From Bactericera cockerelli (lineage: Eukaryota; Arthropoda; Insecta; Hemiptera; Triozidae), in the NCBI GenBank assembly GCA_024516035.1, contig CM044960.1, positions 14,944,380 through 15,008,379 of the forward strand: DNA of 64,000 bases, given 5' to 3'. Both the position numbers and the translations under genes were made by a program. Positions 25,701 through 34,800 of the stretch are shown here, in pieces. The first letter of the stretch is position 1. Each line of letters opens with the position of its first letter. Under the pieces are notes generated by a model. That model had not been told where the DNA came from. It did no database searches and worked only from the letters and a program-made list of their open reading frames with translations.

Positions 25701-28700
25701 TCTCAGGAAATCAGCAATACATTACTACAGTATTATTTTGTTTAATTATAATAATTATCAAAAAATTAGAAATAATCATTATTGTTTTTAGTATTTTTTA
25801 TAGGCCTTATTTTAGAGGACTCTAACTCCGTTCATGATAGTTAGAGAAGTTCAGAGAGAATTAGAATGTTACTTCAACACATGAGACCATATTTTGCTTT
25901 TCTAATAATGGCAACCCTATAACGTTCAGAATATCTTTATATATTTTTATATAATTTTTCATTCTATAATAATAAATTATAATGAGACTAAGGGCCGAAT
26001 TATAAAACAGGATAACATTTTAGATAAGCTCGAGTGTCCCTCAATTGTGTTGGGCTATAGTGCGCTGTGATTGGTTGAAACTCCTCATAAGAAAAGCATT
26101 TCACAAAGAACAAAAAACGTCTTCTTTGGGTATCAAACTCACGAATCCCACTCTACACAGACTACCATCAGGTGCGCTAACTAGGATTACTAATGAATGA
26201 CTTATGGATCAGAATATTGTATTATGCAAAATACTCGGAAAAAGGAGACAATTATATTTATGTCACTTGAACCTTGTCTTTTTCATTTCGAAAGGAATCA
26301 GGGCTTCATTTAAAGATACAAAAGAGCTTATGCTGTTATCCCTTGTGAATATTCTTCCTTCTTTATATCACATCTTCTCAAGTTTTCATCAGGATAATTT
26401 TTCATGTCGAGGAAATGTTACAATTTTCTGACGGGTTGACACGAAATATCAGATGGCATTACTTGTAAATTTGTATAAAAAAGCAACAGCGTTGTGTTTT
26501 ACCCAAGGTTGCACGTGCTATGCAGAATGAATGATTATGCAGACGTTAGAGCAGGACTGGAGGAATGATTGAAATGTATATTAAGGGTCTTATATGACGA
26601 AGTTGCAGAGTCTGAGTATTTCTGGTCACCGTGTCGTGGTCCATGGCTGGTGTCACTTGGTAACTAGACTCACAAAAAAACTTTTTTGTTCTTGTAAAGG
26701 TACGTTTCTTCGACTTGGGGTTTTGCTTGATATGGTCTACTCTACTCATGGAACTTTTAATATACTTACTTATAGTATAGTCATAGAGCGCACGAATAGC
26801 TCAGTGATTAAGCACTCGCTTGCCATACGGAAGGTCCCGGATTCGAACCCCCGCGCCGACAAAAATTTGTATTCAAAATTTGGTCAAAGTTGTTTGTAAG
26901 GGATACCTCCCGGTGCGCTCGTGTTGACCAAGCAACTAAATGGGAAGTATTGTGTCAATACTCGCCCATCAAAGGGGAGGCACACTACCGGATGGGCTGG
27001 CTACAACACTGACCACAAGCGTCTACAGTAGCTCCTGTTTCATGGCTACGAAATAAAAAACGGCTGTGAAACACTCATCTTTAGTATTGGTGCGGCGCTA
27101 GAATTCTAATGTAAACAAGCTTGTGCATGGATCTGTGGATGTGATCCCACTCCATGGTTGAATTATTCCTCATTTATTTGAGTATCGACTACAATGTATA
27201 ATAATAAGACTCTGATGGTTAGGTGCTTGTATGTTCGGTAGCTCTTAACACTTTCCGTGCCGGAGACTCATTTTGAAATTATTGCCCAGTGCCGTAGCGA
27301 TATTTGGCCGGTGTTACGAAATGGTAACACCGGCACAGGCTTAAATTTTTTTGAAGTTTTTCTTGTTCTGTGCCGGTGTTATCATTTGGTAACACTATTC
27401 CATGTAAGGTGTTACCAAAAGGTAACACCGGGGTCGAGAAGTAGATGTCTTTACGATCTTCGGTGTTACCAAACGGTAACACCATTTTTCTGAACAGGTG
27501 TTACCAAACGGTAACACCGGCACGGAAAGTGTTAAGGGGCATTTAAGGCACAATTTGGGTATGTAAAAGTTACATTTATTACGAGACACAGAAGAGATTA
27601 TGTATAACGTTCCTACCGTTTAGTTAGTGGTGACATAGGTGACTGACGTTCCAATTTTGTCCAAGGGATCGATCTCTGCTGTTAGCAAGTGAGCTTTCCA
27701 AAGTTAGCGAGTTATTCCTCCGTTGAAACATTTCGAATGAGTTTGTGGGTCGTAGTGCACCTCGCCCAGTTACGCGAATCGAACAGTGGTGGTAGAAAAT
27801 GCTTTGAACATTAACCTCACCTAGAAGATTCATTGCACTAAAGAGCATTACATATTATGTATTAGAATATCTTTTAATTGTTATATGTACAAGTACAACG
27901 ATTCTCGCGAGATACTTTTTCAAGATTAAAAAAAAAAAAAAAAAAAAAACATAACTGAGTCACCTTTCTCATTCAGAACTGTGTATAATACAAAAACTAC
28001 ATACATACGGATACATATTTGTACTATTTTTTAACCACAAACAATATACTCATTGAATAATAACTAACGAACTCTCTTTACAATATCAATCTATATTAAC
28101 ACGATCACACTGGCTGTATGGCAAATTCTCATGATAAGGCGAATAACCAATGCATAAAAAAGAATTAGAAATGTTTTTAATGTTTGAAGTATTAAAAAAG
28201 GATTAATAAACAAAAATGGTGGAACTTTTCTCGTATACAATATTACATTCATAATGAAACGGTTAGTATTAGGTGTAAAGGTAATGTATAACAGTATATA
28301 TCATATATGTATGTAAATGGTATCTCTCGAATTTCTGTTTCAGCGTCCGAAATCAAAATCTGCAAAAGGAGTGTACCCAAGTACAAGGACTGTTTCATGG
28401 AATCCATTCAAAGCGCTATCCCGGTTCTGATGCGAGGTAATATTCAAGAAATTTAATTTGTCTTTTTTAACAATGATATTTAAGTATAAGTACGTTCGAA
28501 AAGGGGATAGGGAAAAAATAAGTAAATTGCATACCTAATCCTGATCCTCATAAACATGGCTGCCTAATTAAATTCTATTAAAAGTATATATCCATTCAAG
28601 AGTAGTTATCGTATAACACAAACAAACCGTCCATTTAACAGTTTAATATCATACCTTCAATTTGTTTTGTCAGCAACGGCCGTAATAAAGTTTAGAAAAA

Positions 28701-28740
28701 AATCCTGAATAAATTTGAAAACCGAAATATGTTTTAGGAA

Positions 28741-28776
<36 letters not shown>

Positions 28777-31700
28777 AATGAGATCCTGCATCAAGAGAAT
28801 CACTATTAAATTTGATCATTTTTAATAATTACAATCATGATATTTTTTCAAATGGAAAGTTCATTTCATTGCGCGTCACAACGCTGTCTGGCTTATAAAC
28901 TTTCATATTTCTTTTTCACTTTAAAGTTTCATTTTAAAAAGAGGATTTTATATTTCAATTTGCTATTTCCTTTTTATTTTGTAATATCTCTAGGAGTGAA
29001 CTTTCTTTCCAGTTTCCAAAAGATATTATAAAAAACAATTAGGTTTATTCTCTCATACTTAAAATCCCATTAAAAGACTTTGGATTAAAAATCTTTCTGG
29101 AAAGAGACCAGATTTGTTCTTACTCCTCAACGTCTTTTTAACATAAAAGGTCACGCGAGACTTGGGTTTTAGCCTACAATCGCTAGGAACTGACAACTAA
29201 CCTTGGGGTGACTGCATCCTTACCTCGCTGGACGTTTATTAACATTCATTCAACATTTATAGCAACAAAAAATTCAACATTTATAGCTACAAATGGAAAA
29301 TATGAAATCGGATTTGTCTGTTCTTTATATTATTCTTACTATCATTACTTTCAATCAAATGAATATCTCCAATGTAAATGTATTATTAAATGAATTTTTC
29401 CTCCATTCGTCAAGGGCTATTACTTATTACAAAATGTTGGTGGCCTTGCAATGGAAGCCTTGAAATAATGGACGCTGCTTTTCCGTGTTCTTCTCCCAGG
29501 AGACGGGAGGGATGTGGTCTTAGAGTAATAAAAATATTTTTACATAAGGAGATGAGGTAATATACTCGTATGTAGAGGGGAAAGAAAGTAATAACTAGAG
29601 GAATGAAGTATAAATAGATGGGTGAGATTAGGTTAGAAGTGAAGGTAAGGGTTGGTTAAGAAAGAAATGAAGCAGGTCACTTGAAAGAAAACAAGGTAAG
29701 GAATAAATGGATGAGCTAAGGTTATAAATAGAAAGACGTGTTTGGAAACAGAGGGAACGAAGAGGTTAAGACAGAGAGGTGTAGAAAAGAGGGGTAACTG
29801 GAGAGGGGGGTGAAGACTTGAAATCTGGGAGAGAAATGTGGTGAGGGAATAGTGTGGAGATTCTAGATGAGAAACGTTGAACGAAAGCTTTGGTTTATGT
29901 ATTGAAGGCTTTAAGACGAAAGAGAGATAGGAGGAGAGAAAGAGATTGAAGATAAGAGAGAAAATGGAACAAAGAAAGATTTTATAGGTTATCTCTCTCT
30001 CGCTTTCTACCCTAAGAAGAAAGTAAGAAGAGAGAGAGAGGGAGTTACAGGTTTTCTCTATCCTCCTAAGACGGAGAGAGGTAAGAAGAAAGAGAGAGAC
30101 AGGTGGCCGGATGGCGGTATAGGAGTAAATATAAAGGTGTAAACTGTAGAGAAAGGGAAAGGAGACAGAGGGAAGGAGGAAGAATTCAGGAAGCTTAAAA
30201 GGAAGGAGGAAGATAAATTCTTGAGCCTGAAGCCTAGTAAAGTGTGTTTCCTGCCATTACGAGTAACATAAATTTATTTCTGTCCGAGGAATCTCTCTGT
30301 CGCAAGCCTGAGCTAAAACAAACAGCAGAAGCCTTGTAAAACTTTGAAACGTAAAATATAAGGGACAGAAAAGAGACGTATGAATCTAGAAGCTTTTGGA
30401 GAACAGGTGGTTTTACGATTAAATAATAATAATCATCATCAACATATTACGCCCATTATAATAATAATAGTATTCTCTTCTTTGAACATGCATCACATAA
30501 TCAAATAAAAGATAGATATAATTTTATTACGTACATTTTCCCAGCTGACGTTAAAAATATGTTCAAAGCAGATTATATGTAAACATAATGTACCTACTCA
30601 CGTTCTTTTGAGTAATCTTAATGAATTTACCTTTCGCTTCAAAAAATTTCCTGCTTTAAAAGTGTTCTTTGAAAAATGTCTCTCAATTAGTTCTAAAAAA
30701 ATCTGGTGTAAACATCACACGACTTTCCTTATCCCCCAAAAATAAACCGAATTCCGCCATTGGTGACTCAACGGTAACAGATAGCTAAAAATCAGTGTCA
30801 AATTCGTAATCTAGCATGAAAAATAAAAAAAATTAGTCAAAGCGGGTCCCCCCGAAAATATCGGTAAATTGGGGCCGAGGTCCGAAAAGTTCAAGATATC
30901 AAAAAAATGATCAGTATACCTAGACCCCTATTTTTTCTTTAATCTAAAAAAATGTTGTTCTCTAATTATTTTTGTATATATAACCAATCCCGAGGAACGG
31001 TCCTTGAGGCCCTGCGGCCGCAGATTGCTGCCAATTTCAATCAAAATCGTTTCGTGGATCGTGTGCTATGTAAGATCTACTTTCATACAAATTTCAAGTC
31101 TCTAGCTCCTACCGTTCTCGAGATATCTTGTTCACAGACAGACAGACGGACAGACAGACGCACGGACCAATGGCTGAAAACAACTTTTTTGCTATCCTGA
31201 GGCTATGATTCGTCCAAAAATGTGAAAAACTGGGTAGGTCAAATTTTCGACGAATACAATACTTTCCTTATAATAGGACAAGGAAAGTAAAAATGTGAAA
31301 AGAGAAAGAGACATGTGTTGATTTATCATTCATGAATGATAAATTGTATCTTTCTTTATACATATAAGGCGTTCTTCAGACATCAGCCGAGGTTTTTCCT
31401 GTGTCTTCAAGTAGGCTTTATGATTTATGGAGAAATACGTAAATTAATGGAGACGTCATAACCTATATCTCATGGGTAATATATCTGTCTCCTAACAGAC
31501 TATCCAATATAGTTACCGTTATTACCTTCAAGGGCCAGAAGAAAAATACATTTGTCATTGTTGAGATTTCCTTTATGTTAACAAACAAAAATGGCCGAAG
31601 CCAGCGTCGATGGCATGTTGAATACACCGGTTCCCTTCAGTACACCGAAGTTAAGCGACATCCAGCGAGGTTAAGACTTGGATGGGTGACCATTCAAATT

Positions 31701-31849
31701 CTAATTCTCGTGACGCTGGCTTTTCCCGGCCCCACTCAGGCTGGGTGAGGTCAATGTGAGTAGCAGGTTTGTGAGTTTCCTGCGAATGGAGGGTAAAACC
31801 CCCGTCGTGATATGACCATGGCAGTTGAAAGCGACGTTAAACCCCACTT

Positions 31850-31881
<32 letters not shown>

Positions 31882-34800
31882 GATTTTCCGTGACAATTTT
31901 AGGGCATTAGGAACGAGTTCTCTATTTTTCATTTCTCCATGGTCCCACCCTATCTGTTCCTATCCTAGTTTTCTGAGAGCGCGGTTACAACACTAATATA
32001 AACCTAATTCGATTCCTACCTGATTCGACTTTTCCATACTTCCCAAATCCCGGACATTCCTCGATTTCGCCTTCTCAATCCGTAATTATAAATGATATAG
32101 GTAATTATAGTGTTTAGAAATTATTATTCATATATGAGGTAGGTATAGGTAGTATAAAGGTTTCATGTACGATATTATTCGAAAAATTGAAGTGATTGAA
32201 TTAAATCTATTATGTTTTCAAATAGATTTTCCAGGAAAATAATAGAGATAAAATAAAAAGTGGAAATAATTATTATTAAACAAAATTCAATTAATCTTGT
32301 TATTCCGTTGCAATATGATGAAATTGCATACATTTTACATGTATTTATACATTTTAATACATAAACGAGAATACGTATAGTAAAATATTGAAATGAAATC
32401 TAATATTGATGATTGATTAATACCGTTCATTCAGAATTTTATTTTTCTATTAACCGCATGGAAATCGTATGAGCTCCGTGTTGTCTTCTTATATTATTCA
32501 ACTTTAGTGCGTTGTTTTTCAACGCATTTTTTCCTTCCACCGCTATCATCCAACGCACGAACTAACCCTTAATTTAATTATTCTTCTCGAAATGAAAACA
32601 ATATTCCATACGACATTAAAGGAATTTAAAGAATACGACGGGTTTTTGCGTTTATTGATATTTTGAGTCATTTCCGAGAAATCCAGGTGTGGGTCAGACT
32701 TTATGGAAGCCCTGTATATTTTCCTAACCCTAATTCACCTACCTACACCAGAGGCAAAGCTCTATGTGTATTTTCCTAGTCCTACTATAATCCTACTAAA
32801 TAAATTCATTTTCACTCCACCTTTGATTGAAAATTTTCACAAATTTTTAAGTAGGTGTATTTCTATAATTTCTTGCATTGAGCGAATTTACATTTACATA
32901 GATAATAGTACCTTTTTTCGTCATTGGGGGAGATTACCATGTCAAAATTACATGCCTGATGATATTTTGGGAGAGTTTAAATTTGCCCAACTCATTCTCG
33001 CGAAATAGTTTGCTATACTTAGAAAATGATGACTTTCCTGAATAATTAATTACCTACCTACTCTCTTTCAAAGAATTCTAAATTCTTCTACAAATTGCCA
33101 TTTCCTCACCACTAAGAGATGGTCAAAGAAAAGAGATTTAAATTTAAGTATAATTAATATTTAAAATCATGAGACGTTTATCTTGAAGTTTTTCTGTGAA
33201 CAGATGAATGGAATTAACACCCAACAATTTACTACACGCCAGATGTACCTACCTACGTGTCAGATTTATATTCTCACAGTCTAATAATCTCACTTGGCAA
33301 GGTGTTTGACCCGATTATGCAGAATGGGTACCTAATGGGGTTGATTAGCAAATTCAAATATCATTATTCTTTATGGTTGGTACATAAAATAAAATTAATA
33401 AAATGTAGAATACAATTAACAACATATTTTTGTTGGCACTTTTAAATAAATTACAGGGTTTCTTCCTCACCAAACATCAGATACAAAATCCGCGTTTTCA
33501 TGAAATTATTTTGAGTAACGCCACATGAAAATTGGTATCTCATTGCCTATTTTTTCTCTCCTCCCTCTTAGCAGGGGTGTAGACAATACACATTAATTCA
33601 CAATACCCACCTATTAATTATTATTTATTCTCACTTTTATTATCATTCATGCATTGAGTGCCAAGATTGGGCAGCATGCCAATAATGATAAATAGAGCGA
33701 AAACATGATGAGATTTGTTTTACAGAGTATAGAAGTAGAGTAGGTACCTACCTACATAATATAATAATGTGTTTCTTTGTGTTATTATATCACAATTTTA
33801 GTGGGTAGCGCAGAATTTTAGGACTTTTCCTTATCTTTAATATCTCAATATCTTATTTTTGCCTATAATTCTGCCACTGCTCGCTGCTAACATTAAAGCA
33901 GCTACTCATTTTTCCTCACGAGATATGAGTGGACCCCGAACACCCAAGTAAAAACAAAGGCGCGGATGTAAAGGGACATCAATATACCTACAAATTACAA
34001 AAGACTTTATCGAGATTTTTGTGTCCGCTCGACATTAACTATACCTACTAACCAACCGCTGGTCTACATTTTAGAGGTGTCTAGAGTTACATTTTTTTAA
34101 ACTTGGTTGAAAACCCATTTATTTATTTATACTCCTGAAAACCCATTTATTTATTTATACTCCTGGAAGTTGACCTACTCTTAACTGAAAGTTGACGTGA
34201 AATAAAATTGAACATGAAAACTGGCTCCTATATGAACAAAACGAGTATCAGAACAAGGAAGTTGCTATAGCCATATGCAATATGCATATTCCATATTATT
34301 ATAATTCTTTATTACTTTACAATAAAATTAATAACTAGAGTGTGAATGCAGGCAGAATAAGGTATTAAAGCAGACCATATCCCGGTAGGTAATTAACCCT
34401 TTCATCAGCGAATACTCAATGTTCTCACTACATACTTCCGTGATTTGGACAATGTTCAACTCACATCAATTCGGAATCCATTCTCTGCTAATTTGGATGT
34501 TTCTGATATTCCTGATAACTTTCAAGATGAAAACATTGATATGGAAAATGATTTTTTCGCTAAAGAAAAGTTCTGCGAAAAATCTGCAATCGAGTTTTGG
34601 TGCCAAATTAGTGTAAGAGAAACTTACCCCACTATGGCAAATATGGCTTTGAGATTATTGATACCATTCGCCTAAACCTACCTTTGCGAATCTGGATTTT
34701 CTACCCTTGTAAATATCAAAACCAAGTCAAAGAATAAATTAAATGCCCAAAATGACATGAGAAAACTAGTCCAAGAATATTATTAAAGAATATTAAAAAT

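Noticed and set aside
27257..27589. Frames with repeated VLPFGNT / CYQKVTP
   Set aside because: Translations of the GGTGTTACC hairpins within a TIR element.
30952..31200. 82-codon frame with SQTDRRTDRRTD
   Set aside because: Same dispersed repeat as above, not a gene.
31590..31690. 5S rRNA gene
   Set aside because: It diverges from 5S, continues into a SINE tail with poly(A), and recurs at several loci.
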